From: Desulfofustis sp964433645
GTDB lineage: Bacteria > Desulfobacterota > Desulfobulbia > Desulfobulbales > Desulfocapsaceae
Assembly (NCBI GenBank): GCA_964433645.1
Contig: CAYSSK010000003.1
Coordinates: 1-64,000, forward strand
Direction: 5' to 3'
Length of the DNA: 64,000 nucleotides
This document shows, in pieces, positions 34,122 to 43,886 of the stretch. Under the pieces are notes generated by a model. That model saw nothing but the letters and a program-made list of their open reading frames with translations. It was not told where the DNA came from and searched no databases. The position numbers and the translations under genes are program-made. Each line of letters opens with the position of its first letter. The first letter of the stretch is position 1.

Positions 34122-34913
34122 ATGGAAATTCTAGTCTGTGTCAAAAGGGTGCCCGACACCGCGAAAAACAAGATTGAAGTGAATGTCGATGGTACCGACA
34201 TTAACCGCGATGATCTAGTCTATTCGGTAAATGATTGGGATAACTACGCGGTCGAAGAGGCGATTCAGATCATAGAGCGGATGGGCGGCAAAGTTACGGT
34301 GGTGACCATCGGCGATGATGGGGCGGAAGCGGTCCTGAGAAGAGAGATGGCCATGGGTGCCAATGAGGGGCTGCTGGTGTCCGACGATGCCTTTGTTGGG
34401 TCTGATGGCCGGGGAGTTGCCGTCATTCTGAAGGCAGTGGTAGAAAAGGGCAATTATGACTTGGTTCTTACCGGTGCCCAGGCCGATGCCGGTGCCAGTC
34501 AAGTTGGTGGCATGCTTGCCGCGATGCTTGATCAGCCTTACGCCTCCCCAGTTGTTCATATTGAGGTGATCGACGACAAAACCCTGAAGGTGGGACGGGA
34601 AGTCGAAGGCGGCAAAACGGAAATGAATGAGATGCAAATACCTTGCGTGTTGTCGGTGCAGACCGGGATCAATAAACCTCGATATGCCGGCCTCCGAGGA
34701 ATTCGAAAGGCCGCCTCGATGGATATACCGGTTCTCCGCGCAGTAGATCTTGGTGTCACTGGTGATGCTGTCGGTTCGGCTGGCGCACGGGTCAAGGTGG
34801 AGGACTATTTTGTACCGAAACTTGGCGCAGGAGCGGAAATGCTTGATGGCGACATGGACGAGATTGTCGAGAAACTTGTTACACTTTTGAAAGCCAAGGG
34901 GGGGCTGAAATAA
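34122..34913 (+). CDS. etfB: Electron transfer flavoprotein, beta subunit
   Basis: A 263-residue EtfB: MEILVCVKRVPDTAKNKIEV at the start, VVTIGDDGAEAVLRREMAMG and LTGAQADAGASQVGGMLAAM in the nucleotide-binding core. With EtfA it accepts electrons from acyl-CoA dehydrogenases or passes them on through FAD. GAGGAG precedes the start, and a 5-bp inverted repeat (34087-34104) lies just upstream. It follows IS debris, so its link to the acyl-CoA operon is by proximity; it may be under its own promoter. Confidence 0.95.
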   Translation: MEILVCVKRVPDTAKNKIEVNVDGTDINRDDLVYSVNDWDNYAVEEAIQIIERMGGKVTVVTIGDDGAEAVLRREMAMGANEGLLVSDDAFVGSDGRGVAVILKAVVEKGNYDLVLTGAQADAGASQVGGMLAAMLDQPYASPVVHIEVIDDKTLKVGREVEGGKTEMNEMQIPCVLSVQTGINKPRYAGLRGIRKAASMDIPVLRAVDLGVTGDAVGSAGARVKVEDYFVPKLGAGAEMLDGDMDEIVEKLVTLLKAKGGLK

Positions 34914-35905
34914 TGGCACAGATTTTTGCATATATCACTCATAAAAACGGGGTTGCCGATGACATCGCTCTCGAACTGGTCGGAGCTGCGAAAAAGATCG
35001 ATAGTGCGGCGACGGTGACCGCTGTGGTTACCGGCAGCGGCGCAAATCTCGATAAGGTCTGTGCGGCAATGGCTGGCTCTTTTACCGAAGTGTGGAAGGT
35101 GGACAATCCGGCCTTGGCCTATCCTAACGCTGAGGCAGTGCGCAAGGCACTGGTGAACATTTTACCGCAAGGCGGCATAGTCCTACTGTCGCACGACACT
35201 TTTAACATGGATCTTGGGCCGGGTCTGTCTATAAAAATGAACGCCGCCTTTGTTGCCGATGTGGTTGAAATCGCCGGGGTTGACGGCGCAGCCTTGAAGC
35301 TGGTCCGTCATGAGTTCTACGGTCAAGTCAGCACCCATGTTTGCTGTGATGTTTCTGCCGGGGTGGTGCTCAATATTCGTCCCGGGGTGTGCAAGGCCGA
35401 TGAGGCCGGGACAGGTGGAGGAAAGATCGTCGATAAATCCGCTGAGGTCGGTGACCTGACCGTCGGCCGCCGGTTCCTCAAAATGGTTGAGGCCGACATC
35501 GGCGATGTTGATATTACCAAATCAGATGTGTTGCTTTCCGTTGGCCGGGGCATTGAAGACGAGGACAATATCGGTATCGCTCGCGAACTCGCCGCGGCAA
35601 TGGGTGCTGATATCTGCTGTTCACGGCCGATAGTCGATGCCAAGTGGATGGAAAAATCCCGCCAGGTTGGAACTTCCGGACTGACGGTAAAGCCGAAGGT
35701 CTATCTGGCCTTGGGTATCAGTGGTACTTTCCAACATATGGGCGGGGTCAAGGGGGCAGCTTTTATGGTTGCGGTGAATAAAAACCCTAATGCTCCAATC
35801 TTCCAAGTTGCAGATGTCGGTATCGTTGCCGATATTCTCGAGTTTATGCCGAAGCTGACGGAAAAGATCAAATCTCTCAAACCGTCATGTCTCAAGCATC
35901 AATGA
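34913..35905 (+). CDS. etfA: Electron transfer flavoprotein, alpha subunit
   Basis: A 330-residue EtfA whose start overlaps the etfB stop by one base. The C-terminal FAD-binding domain is intact: LLSVGRGIEDEDNIGIAREL, SRPIVDAKWMEKSRQVGTSG and LALGISGTFQHMGGVKGAAF. An N-terminal ferredoxin domain, present in some anaerobic bifurcating ETFs, is absent, as are extra cysteine clusters. It is therefore an ordinary housekeeping-type ETF, suited to serve the acyl-CoA dehydrogenase-like protein at 24719 if that catalyses redox chemistry. Confidence 0.95.
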   Translation: MAQIFAYITHKNGVADDIALELVGAAKKIDSAATVTAVVTGSGANLDKVCAAMAGSFTEVWKVDNPALAYPNAEAVRKALVNILPQGGIVLLSHDTFNMDLGPGLSIKMNAAFVADVVEIAGVDGAALKLVRHEFYGQVSTHVCCDVSAGVVLNIRPGVCKADEAGTGGGKIVDKSAEVGDLTVGRRFLKMVEADIGDVDITKSDVLLSVGRGIEDEDNIGIARELAAAMGADICCSRPIVDAKWMEKSRQVGTSGLTVKPKVYLALGISGTFQHMGGVKGAAFMVAVNKNPNAPIFQVADVGIVADILEFMPKLTEKIKSLKPSCLKHQ

Positions 35906-36139
35906 CAATCTATTTGGAAAGTACGATTAATTCCGAATAAGCTTTTTTCCTTCTGCTCCAGCTATCCGCCCCGGTGCTCGGAGTGCTGATGCTGAAACTC
36001 AAACATGACTTTCGGCGATAAAATGCAGGAACCCCCTGAGACCCTTTGACAGCAAGCCTTTCATCCATCGTCTCCTGAAGGCCCTAGAAGTCAGCTCCCC
36101 CAATTCATCCCTTGATCCCTGCAAATATCTCTTAATGGT

Positions 36140-37624
36140 AATACAGTTCACTTAATAACCTTGACGGCCTGTTCGAAATCAACGCGCAATGTCGGCATGC
36201 TGGCTCGGGAGCGGAGATTGTAGTTGCTCATCTTGCGCTTGACTCCTCGCGGCACCTTCCTGCCGCGGCTTGATACGACACGGTCTTGCAAAAGTTCATT
36301 GAGAACCGACTTATGAAACACCTTTTTCTCCTCAGGGGGGAAAAGTAACATAAACGGGCAGTTTCCGTTTCACCACCCGTACTGCATGAACGAAAGACAG
36401 GCAGTCCGGGTCAAGATCATCCTTGAGTGCCGCTTCATGCATAAGGCCTCGAATCGCAAAATGCGCCATCAGCATTCCATAACACTCCTGCAGCACAAGC
36501 TCCGGGGTCTTGCTGCGCAGTATGATACGGGCTCCCTTGAGGTGGGTCTTGAGTTCGTCAAAGGCGGTTTCTATCTCCCAGCGCTCATGGTAAAGCGCCG
36601 CCAATTCGTTGGCCGGAGCCACGGTCGGATCAAGGATCGTGGTGATCAGCCGATAGATATCTTCGGTGTCGTCGACTCCCTCGAGGCGGTATTCCAGGAC
36701 TCGCACGGCAACGCCACCGATTCCCTTTCTCCGATCATTGGGACTGGCGTAAATTCGGCTCAAGTAGCTCCCATCGCCCAACCGTTGCTCCACGGGCAAC
36801 ACGGCATTTTTCTTCATCCGCCAAAGAAGGTCGGCTCCCGTGGCCTGAGCCCTGCTCCACAGCGCAAAGCTAAAAAAGTTGCGATCCGCCAGGCACAGAC
36901 ATCCCGGCGTCAACGCTTCAACTACTTTGTCGGCCAGCGTATTCTCCGCGGTCCGGCAGCCGCCGATCTGGCCGGCATAAATCACATGGGAGCCGTTTTC
37001 CACCAAAGCGACGAGTCGAAGCTGAGGAAAAGCTGCATCACCGCGACTGGAACCAGGGCGCTTAAAATAGGTCTGGTTGGCCTGCGTGTCGGCCACATCC
37101 AGCGTGGTGCCATCGATGCTCACCAGTCGCCAGCGCCGATACCTCGCTCCGCGTGTCTGGGGTGTGGCAATGGGGCTGACGATCTCGTCATGTACGCGCT
37201 TTACCACTTCATGACCCAATCGGGTTCGGGCTTGGGAAATTCCGGATTTTCCGGTCACCCGGACCATGCTCTCGGGGCCTTTGAGCCATTGTATGCCTTC
37301 CAGAAGACAGCCAAGCACCTCGCGGTAAGACGATCGCATGTACAGCGCTAGAGCAATAACATAGTAAAGCACCACATGGGCGGGCAGATCCCGCTGACAT
37401 CTGCCAACCCGGGAAGAAACGTCCTCGACAACAGCTTGAAGAACCGACGCCGTTGCAAAATGACGTGCTCAAAGCCTTTGGGCATGGTATTGACGACAAT
37501 TGGGTCCTGCACCAGATAGATGTGTAATATGTTGGTTTTGCCTGTCTTGTGTGAGGTTTTTCGATTTAATTCCAAAAGTCATGTCTAAATTCCAGTTTTT
37601 GAAAACGACGTAGTACAGTGTATT
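36140..37624 (-). mobile_element. IS4-family insertion sequence (boundaries tentative)
   Basis: The element contains the transposase at 36148-37375. Candidate 13-bp terminal inverted repeats are AATACAGTTCACT (36140-36152) and, on the opposite strand, AATACACTGTACT (37624-37612), matching at 10 of 13 positions; this would give ~1485 bp, a usual size for IS4 elements. No matching target duplication was found, so the ends are uncertain. Confidence 0.5.
36148..37375 (-). pseudogene. IS4-family transposase split by a frameshift at a C6 run
   Basis: The main frame (36332-37375, 347 codons) has the IS4 DDE core: LVSIDGTTLDVADTQANQTY with the first Asp, LCLADRNFFSFALW with the second, and YHERWEIETAFDELKTHL (Y-2-R-3-E-6-K). 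It ends LPVYVTFPP at a run of six C residues (minus strand, near 36336). The family's C-terminus (SVLNELLQDRVVSSRGRKVP, RGVKRKMSNYNLR) continues in the neighbouring frame to 36151. At the 5' end, family-like sequence (VVEDVSSRVGRCQRDLPAHV) lies upstream of the GTG at 37375, so the N-terminus is also incomplete. Decay, programmed frameshifting or a base-call error could explain the homopolymer break. Confidence 0.8.
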
Positions 37625-37694
37625 TACAAACGAGGCGGCTGGCGATGATGCATCGACCGCTGTCGGGGCAAACCATCGTCGGGCATGCTTAATC

Positions 37695-38609
37695 GTGATT
37701 ATTCTCAACGCGCTGTTTCCCATTTGTTCCCTGCTCTTTCTCGGTGGTCTGCTGCGTCGTTTGGAACTGACTGATCATCACTTTCTAAAGACGGTCGACC
37801 GGTTGGTCTATTATATTTTCTTCCCGCTCATGCTGTTCTGGAAGATCGGCAGTGCGTCGCTGGAAGCCGGCAGCCAGTGGTTGTTTGTCGGGATTACCAT
37901 GCTGGCGGTGGCCATGATTGTTCTGATCAGTATGATGATCATCAGGCTCCTGCCGGTTGCCTCTTTCCAGGCAGGCTCATTTTCCCAGAGCTGCTATCGT
38001 TCCAACACTTATATCGGGGTTGCAGTGGTCCTGAACAGTCTCGGGGCGGAGGGTATCGCCTATTTCGGCGTGTTGATCGCCATCGTCATCCCGTTGGTCA
38101 ACGTCTGCGCCGTCGTTCTGCTCATCTGGTATTCGGGTGTGGAGGCAAGCGGGCATGAAAAGGCCCGTATCGTGACCCGGGCTCTTGTGGCCAACCCGCT
38201 GATCGTCGGCTGTCTGCTGGGTATCGTCTATGCCCGGCTGATCGGTGAATTTCCGGATTTCATCGATAATTCTTTGCAATTGATGTCGATGGTGACGCTG
38301 CCGTTGGCGTTGATATCGATCGGCGGCGGCTTGTCCTTCAAAGGGGTGTATCGTCATCTGCCGCTGTCTCTGCTGGCCGCTGTCTGTAAGCTCGGCCTGT
38401 TGCCGCTGCTCGGTTTCCTGCTGTATCGACTCTTCCAGGTAGATGGCGTGATGTTTGAGACAGGCATGATTTTTTTCTGTCTGCCGACGTCGACCGCTAT
38501 CTATGTTCTGTCCTCCCAGCTCAACAGCGATACTGAACTGGCCTCGGCGGCCATCGTTGTCTCGACGCTGCTGTCGTTTGGAGCGCTGTCGGTAGCATTG
38601 CTGCTGTAG
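37695..38609 (+). CDS. AEC-family (auxin efflux carrier-like) permease
   Basis: A 304-residue membrane protein with ten hydrophobic segments in two repeats, typical of AEC transporters: NALFPICSLLFLGGLLRR at the N-terminus, CYRSNTYIGVAVVLNSLGAE in the first half (the family's RNxyiG-like motif) and TSTAIYVLSSQLNSDTELAS near the end. Relatives move malate, malonate or similar carboxylates, but the substrate here is unknown. The start is GTG 37695 with no clear RBS. It adjoins the IS4 element and converges on selO with 13 nt between. Confidence 0.85.
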   Translation: MIILNALFPICSLLFLGGLLRRLELTDHHFLKTVDRLVYYIFFPLMLFWKIGSASLEAGSQWLFVGITMLAVAMIVLISMMIIRLLPVASFQAGSFSQSCYRSNTYIGVAVVLNSLGAEGIAYFGVLIAIVIPLVNVCAVVLLIWYSGVEASGHEKARIVTRALVANPLIVGCLLGIVYARLIGEFPDFIDNSLQLMSMVTLPLALISIGGGLSFKGVYRHLPLSLLAAVCKLGLLPLLGFLLYRLFQVDGVMFETGMIFFCLPTSTAIYVLSSQLNSDTELASAAIVVSTLLSFGALSVALLL

Positions 38610-38622
38610 CGCGGTTTGTCTC

Positions 38623-40227
38623 TCAGGAACTGCAGGAAAGCATCGAGCAGCCCGGGCGGTTGCGGGCCCATTCGGGGCGGCGTCGGGCAAACCGCTCTTT
38701 GCCTGGTTGTTCATCGTACGGACGCTGCAACACCTCGAGCAGTTCGTCGATCAGGGAGGTATCCCCCTGTTCGGCCTGATCGATGGCCACTTGGGCCAGG
38801 TAGTTGCGGAAAACATATTTCGGATTGACCCGATTCATCGCCCGGCGCCGCTGCCGGTCGTCTCCTCCCGTGCCGCAGAGGCGAGCCCGGTAAGCCGCCA
38901 GCCAGTCGTCGAGAGTCGACCGAGTGGCCGCGGGGACGGCCGTCGTCTGGTAGCGCGCCTCGGCGAAAAAATCGAGAAAATCGATCGGAACCGCCGGGTC
39001 TGCGGGCAGATCGGCGAGACGGCGGAAAAAGATGGTCATGTCGAGCTGCTGCTCCGCCAGTAGTTCAAGGGTGCGCTGCATCAGGTCGTCGTCACCATCC
39101 TCCCGGCCGGTCAGGCCGTGTTTGTCGGCGAGTGCCTGGTGCCAGCCGTGCTGGAAGGTTTTTCGATAGACATCCAGGGCCTCCTGCAGCGGTTCCGGCG
39201 CCTCGATGAGCGGATAGATGGCGTTGGCCAGCTGCGCCAGGTTCCACAAAACCACGTGTGGCTGGTTGCCGTAACAATATCGCCGCCCCTGGGCATCGGT
39301 GGTGTTCGGCGTCCAGGACGGATCGTAGTCTTCCAGCCAGCCGTAGGGGCCGTAGTCGATGGTCAGCCCGAGGATCGACATATTGTCGGTATTGAGCACC
39401 CCGTGCACGAAGCCGACTCGCATCCAGTGAACGACCAGCTCGGCGGTTCGCCGACAGATCTCGGCGAACCAGGCCAGGTAGCCGTCTCGCCCGGGTCTGG
39501 CGGAGAGTTCGGCAAAGTCGGTGGCCAGGGAGTAGTCTACCAGCTGTTTGAGCAGCGTGGTCTCACCGGCGACGGCGTGGATTTCAAAATTTCCGAAACG
39601 GAGAAAGGACGGGGCCAGACGGCAGATCACCGCGCCCGGCTCATGGCGCGGATGACCGTCGTAAAACATGTCGCGCAGGACCTGTTCGCCGGTGACCACC
39701 AGGCTCAGTGCCCGGGTCGTCGGAATGCCGAGGTGGTGCATCGCTTCGCTGCAGACAAATTCGCGCACGGAAGAGCGAAGCACCGCCAGCCCGTCCGCCC
39801 TTCGGGAGTAAGGCGTCGGGCCGGCGCCCTTGAGTTGCAAGGTCCAGCGCTGCCCGAGCCGGTTGACGATCTCGCCGAGATTGATGGCCCGGCCGTCGCC
39901 GAGCTGGCCGGCCCAGGAACCGAACTGGTGCCCGCCGTAGCGCATCGCGAACGGCTGCATGCCGGGCAGCAGCCGATTGCCGGCCATGATTTCGGCAAAC
40001 GACGGCGTTCGGCACTGCTCCGCGGAAAGATCGAGCAGTGCCGCAGCTTCCGGAGAATAGCTGAGCATTTCGGGATGGGCAACCGGTGTCGGATCGACGA
40101 AGGAATAGCAGGCGTTGCGCACTTCCCGGCGATGATTACGCAGCTCCGGGTCGGCCGGCAGACTGCTCACGAAATGGTTGTCGAAGGTCAGAATTTCGGG
40201 TGGTTCGACGGTAACGACTGGCGGCAT
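38623..40227 (-). CDS. selO: SelO/YdiU-type protein AMPylator
   Basis: A 534-residue pseudokinase-fold protein with the SelO motifs RYGGHQFGSWAGQLGDGRAI and LQLKGAGPTPYSRRADG, then RSSVREFVCSEAMHHLGIPT and the catalytic segment VHGVLNTDNMSILGLTIDYG. The family transfers AMP to protein hydroxyls under redox control. The C-terminus ends CSMLSCSS; the antepenultimate Cys532 is where eukaryotic SelO carries selenocysteine, so this is a Cys form. AGGAT precedes ATG 40227. Confidence 0.93.
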   Translation of the reverse strand: MPPVVTVEPPEILTFDNHFVSSLPADPELRNHRREVRNACYSFVDPTPVAHPEMLSYSPEAAALLDLSAEQCRTPSFAEIMAGNRLLPGMQPFAMRYGGHQFGSWAGQLGDGRAINLGEIVNRLGQRWTLQLKGAGPTPYSRRADGLAVLRSSVREFVCSEAMHHLGIPTTRALSLVVTGEQVLRDMFYDGHPRHEPGAVICRLAPSFLRFGNFEIHAVAGETTLLKQLVDYSLATDFAELSARPGRDGYLAWFAEICRRTAELVVHWMRVGFVHGVLNTDNMSILGLTIDYGPYGWLEDYDPSWTPNTTDAQGRRYCYGNQPHVVLWNLAQLANAIYPLIEAPEPLQEALDVYRKTFQHGWHQALADKHGLTGREDGDDDLMQRTLELLAEQQLDMTIFFRRLADLPADPAVPIDFLDFFAEARYQTTAVPAATRSTLDDWLAAYRARLCGTGGDDRQRRRAMNRVNPKYVFRNYLAQVAIDQAEQGDTSLIDELLEVLQRPYDEQPGKERFARRRPEWARNRPGCSMLSCSS

Positions 40228-40376
40228 GGTAGTAATCCTGTGAGAAAGATTATTAAAAGTCCTTCCTTCTCAATAAGCATGTCGCCGAACGGTGGCAAGA
40301 AACAGCGTGGCATCCGGGTGGGTTGATCCGGCTGGATCGGCCCGTCACATCAGAGCGAGAACCATGTCGAATCAGA

Positions 40377-41060
40377 TCAGAAGCTCAGCTGGATGCTGCC
40401 CCGGACGCTCACGCTGACCCGAGACTCGCCGGCAGCAACCTCGGGCGCGGCGGCGTGGGAGAGAGCCGTCTCCATGCCAAAGTCACGTCGCAGAGGGGCT
40501 GCTCCGTCTTCATCGATGGACAGGTTCACCAGGCGAAAATCTTTGGCGCCCAGGGCCGAGGCGACCAGCCGGGCTTTTTCGGAAAAAGAGGACAAGGCCT
40601 CGGTTATCAGGCGGTCGTGGGCCTCTTTGCGCCGTTCGGGACCGACCTCGAACTGCATGGCCGAGACATTGAGCAGTTTCTGGAGTGTGCCGACCAGCGC
40701 GGTCAACGCCTCGATATTCCGGCTTTTCAGGCTGATCTGCTGGCTGACCGACCAGCCGACGATGGCGCGGTTCTGGTGGCGGGGGGTGGTTTGGTAATTC
40801 ATCGTTTGGTAGGCGATGCCGTCGACCTCATCGATGAGCGCGGCGGCCCGGATCATGGTTTCGTTGACCGTAGCGGCCGCTTCCGCGGCGGTGTCGGCTT
40901 CGGCCAGAGCTGTCATGGTGACCGCCAGCAGGTCGTTGTCGACGGTACTGGCGGCTCGTGCCTGGAGCGTGACCAGGTTGTAATTGAGATTGTCTTCCGC
41001 GGCTGTTGCCGGGCTCCACCAGAGGCCGCACAGCAGCAGTGTCGCCAGGATCTTTTTCAT
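40377..41060 (-). CDS. SIMPL-domain (DUF541) periplasmic protein
   Basis: A 227-residue exported protein with signal peptide MKKILATLLLCGLWWSPATA and a SIMPL/DUF541 domain over the rest (VTLQARAASTVDNDLLAVTM, IAYQTMNYQTTPRH). The family forms oligomeric periplasmic or outer-membrane-associated proteins of uncertain function, sometimes linked to oxidative stress. ATG 41060 is used rather than GTG 41063. It is in the same orientation as selO with a 149-nt gap. Confidence 0.85.
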   Translation of the reverse strand: MKKILATLLLCGLWWSPATAAEDNLNYNLVTLQARAASTVDNDLLAVTMTALAEADTAAEAAATVNETMIRAAALIDEVDGIAYQTMNYQTTPRHQNRAIVGWSVSQQISLKSRNIEALTALVGTLQKLLNVSAMQFEVGPERRKEAHDRLITEALSSFSEKARLVASALGAKDFRLVNLSIDEDGAAPLRRDFGMETALSHAAAPEVAAGESRVSVSVRGSIQLSF

Positions 41061-41209
41061 CACGGCCAGGACTCCGTTTACATTTTTTTCTGATTTGGGT
41101 AGTCATGGTAACCAAGAGTCTGAAAAATAGCTGAGTCGGCACCGGCGGACAAGTTTTTTTCCGCCTGCTGCGGTTAGGTAATTATCAATATCAGAACGAG
41201 GAGTTAGTT

Positions 41210-41920
41210 ATGGCAATCAGGTTGCCGGTGAGCAATGGAAGTGAGTATGAGGTGCATCCCCAGAAAATCATCTGCCTGGGGCTGAACTATCGGGACCATA
41301 TCAAGGAGAGTGCGCAGGCCGAGGCCCTTCGCTTCAAGGACGAGGTGCCGGCGGAACCGATCCTTTTTGCCAAGACCCCCAATACGTTGATCGGCCCCGA
41401 CCAGCCGATCATCCTGCCGGCCTTTCTCGAGACCTATGGTTTTCGCACCTGCCGCACCGATTACGAGGCCGAGTTGGCGTTGATCATCGGCAAACGCGGC
41501 AAGGATATTCCGGAGTCCGCGGTGGGTGAGCATATTTTCGGCTATAGCTGTTTCAACGACGTGAGCCAGCGTAATTTTCAGAAGCATGAAAAGGCCGGCT
41601 GGTTTCGCGGCAAGTCGCTCGATACCTTCGGGCCGATCGGACCACGGATCGTTCGTGCCGAGGATATCGGCGATCCTCAGGGTCTCGCCATCCGCTGCCG
41701 GCTCAACGGAGCCGTGGTGCAGGAAGCCAACACTCGGGAGATGATTTTCCCGATTCCCGCCATCGTGGCCTTTATTTCGCGCAACTTTACGCTGGAGGCC
41801 GGGGACATCGTCGTCACCGGCACGCCGAGCGGCGTCGGCCCGATCGCGCCCGGCGACGTGGTCGAGGTGGAGATTGACGGTATCGGCACGTTGCGCAACC
41901 CGGTGCAAGCCGGCCACTGA
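41210..41920 (+). CDS. Fumarylacetoacetate hydrolase (FAH)-family protein
   Basis: A 236-residue FAH-fold protein: KIICLGLNYRDHIKES at the N-terminus, FRTCRTDYEAELALIIGKRG with the metal-binding acidic residues, GKSLDTFGPIGPRIV and VVTGTPSGVGPIAPGD. Such small FAH proteins act as acylpyruvases, oxaloacetate decarboxylases or hydratase/isomerases of aromatic catabolism; the sequence alone does not decide. AGGAG lies 7 nt upstream of the start. It appears to be a single-gene unit. Confidence 0.9.
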   Translation: MAIRLPVSNGSEYEVHPQKIICLGLNYRDHIKESAQAEALRFKDEVPAEPILFAKTPNTLIGPDQPIILPAFLETYGFRTCRTDYEAELALIIGKRGKDIPESAVGEHIFGYSCFNDVSQRNFQKHEKAGWFRGKSLDTFGPIGPRIVRAEDIGDPQGLAIRCRLNGAVVQEANTREMIFPIPAIVAFISRNFTLEAGDIVVTGTPSGVGPIAPGDVVEVEIDGIGTLRNPVQAGH

Positions 41921-42134
41921 GGCGATCGGCTGGGATGCCGATTTTAATCAGATGAGTTTCGGTAGGTGATCGTGTACGGTCTTTCTTGAAAACGATTCTT
42001 ATTTTTTGTACATTTGTTCAAAATGTGATTGAAGCCGAGATCGACGTGGTCGACAGGGATGCCTAACAGGGGTGCTGCCGGTCGTGTCGGACCGGCGTGT
42101 GCGACCGTGACAACAAGCACCAGAGAGTATCACC

Positions 42135-43886
42135 ATGAACTATCCCGTCTGGTATCTGCCGGAGATTGGCGGAGGACTGCTCATCGCGTTGATCGCGATA
42201 TTCCATGTGTTCGTCTCTCATTTTGCCGTGGGCGGCGGCCTGTATCTGATCTATGCCGAAAAAAAAGGCTATCGCGAGCACAGTGACCCCATCCTGGCCT
42301 TTACCAAGCGGCACGCGCGGTTTTTCCTGCTGTTGACGCTGGTCTTCGGGTCGATTACCGGAGTCGGGATCTGGTTTATCATTGGTCTGGTCAATCCGGC
42401 CGCCACCTCGCTGCTCATTCATATCTTCGTTTTCGGTTGGGCCGCCGAATGGGTCTTCTTCCTCGTCGAGATCGTCGCCGCCTTCGTCTATTTCTATATG
42501 TTCGGCAAGATGAATCCGGCCACCCATCTCAAGGTCGGCTGGGTCTATTTCATCAGTGCCTGGCTGTCGCTCTTCCTGATCAACGGCATCGTCGGTTTCA
42601 TGCTGACGCCCGGTTCCTGGCTGGAAGACGGTAATTTCTGGAGCGCCTTCTTCAATCCCAGTTTCTGGCCGTCGCTTGGTCTGCGAACCTTTATTGCACT
42701 CATGCTGGCCGGTGTTTACGGGTATTTGACCGCGTCATTCTGCCGGCAGCGCGAGGTTCGCCTGGCGATGACCCGGTTTTCCGGGAAATGGGCGCTGGGC
42801 GCCCTGGCTGGTGCCGTTCCCTTTGCCTGGTGGTATGTGGCCATCCTGCCCGAACCGGCGCACGGACTGGTTTTCGGCAAATCGCCGACTATTGCCGCCG
42901 CGGTGCAGTGGGGTACGGCCGGCACCGCCGCCCTGCTCATTATCACGCTGATTGCCGGGATTTTCAAGCCGGCCCTGAACCTGCGGCCGGTTGCCGTGCT
43001 GGCGATGGCCTGCGCCTTGATATCCGTGGGCTCGTTTGAGTGGATCAGGGAGGCGGCCCGGCGGCCGTATGCGATCAACGAGGTCATCTACTCGAACATG
43101 ATAAAAAAAGAAGACCTCGGTCGTATCGTCGACCAGGGGTACCTGCAGACGGCCGTCTGGGTCGAGGACCGTCAGCTGACCGACGAGCGGCGGCCGGCGG
43201 TTGGCGAAGAGCTGTTCATCCAGCAATGTTATGCCTGCCACACCGCCGGCGGTTGGAACAACGACCTGAAAGAGCAGACGGCGCGGATGAGCTATGGAGC
43301 GATGAGTTCCTATATTAAACGCATTCATGAGGCCCGCTATTTCATGCCGCCGTTTGCCGGCACCGATGCGGAGGCGGACGCGCTGGCCGCTTATCTGGTC
43401 GGCAGCTGGCACGGCAAGGATATCGCCCCCGCTGCGACGGGAGGCGCGGGTGAACAACTCTTTGCAGGCCAGTGCGCCGCCTGCCATGCCCCCGAGGATC
43501 TGAGGGACAGTCTGGGCGAGCTGCCGGTCGCGGACATCGTCGAGCTGCTTGGCCGGCTCGACGAGATCTCGGCGGAGATGGAGCCGTTTAACGGCAGTGC
43601 TGCCGAGGCGGCCGAACTGGCGGCCTTTCTCCGCTTCCCCGCGGGGGATGGTGGGGCGGCTGCGCCTGCCGGACCCGATGGCGCGATGTTGTTTGGTGAT
43701 AACTGCGCCGTTTGCCATGACCCTGAGGAACTGGCAGCTGCGGTGGCAACCTGGGAGCGGGGGACTTTACGTGAAGCACTGGACAACCTCGAAGCGATCT
43801 CGGAGGAGATGGTGCCCTACGACGGCACCGCTGAAGAAAAAGATGTCCTGGCCGATTACCTGATCGAACGTGGGAGGAACCAGTGA
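42135..43886 (+). CDS. CydA-like quinol oxidase-superfamily protein with three heme-c sites
   Basis: A 583-residue protein. The N-terminal ~300 residues resemble cytochrome bd subunit I: IFHVFVSHFAVGGG with candidate heme ligand histidines (24, 29), GSITGVGIWFIIG, WAAEWVFFLVEIVAAFVYF with the buried glutamates, and a fourth-helix ISAWLSLFLINGIVGFML. The Q-loop of true CydA is not evident. A soluble C-terminal part has three CxxCH heme-c motifs at C365, C447 and C524. It fits a quinol-cytochrome complex with covalent hemes, like the OR-C-type relatives of cytochrome bd. It overlaps its partner by one base. Confidence 0.82.
   Translation: MNYPVWYLPEIGGGLLIALIAIFHVFVSHFAVGGGLYLIYAEKKGYREHSDPILAFTKRHARFFLLLTLVFGSITGVGIWFIIGLVNPAATSLLIHIFVFGWAAEWVFFLVEIVAAFVYFYMFGKMNPATHLKVGWVYFISAWLSLFLINGIVGFMLTPGSWLEDGNFWSAFFNPSFWPSLGLRTFIALMLAGVYGYLTASFCRQREVRLAMTRFSGKWALGALAGAVPFAWWYVAILPEPAHGLVFGKSPTIAAAVQWGTAGTAALLIITLIAGIFKPALNLRPVAVLAMACALISVGSFEWIREAARRPYAINEVIYSNMIKKEDLGRIVDQGYLQTAVWVEDRQLTDERRPAVGEELFIQQCYACHTAGGWNNDLKEQTARMSYGAMSSYIKRIHEARYFMPPFAGTDAEADALAAYLVGSWHGKDIAPAATGGAGEQLFAGQCAACHAPEDLRDSLGELPVADIVELLGRLDEISAEMEPFNGSAAEAAELAAFLRFPAGDGGAAAPAGPDGAMLFGDNCAVCHDPEELAAAVATWERGTLREALDNLEAISEEMVPYDGTAEEKDVLADYLIERGRNQ

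Noticed and set aside
39118..40326. Plus-strand frame of 402 codons opposite selO
   Set aside because: selO is intact and convincing on the minus strand; the frame has no motif and no RBS.
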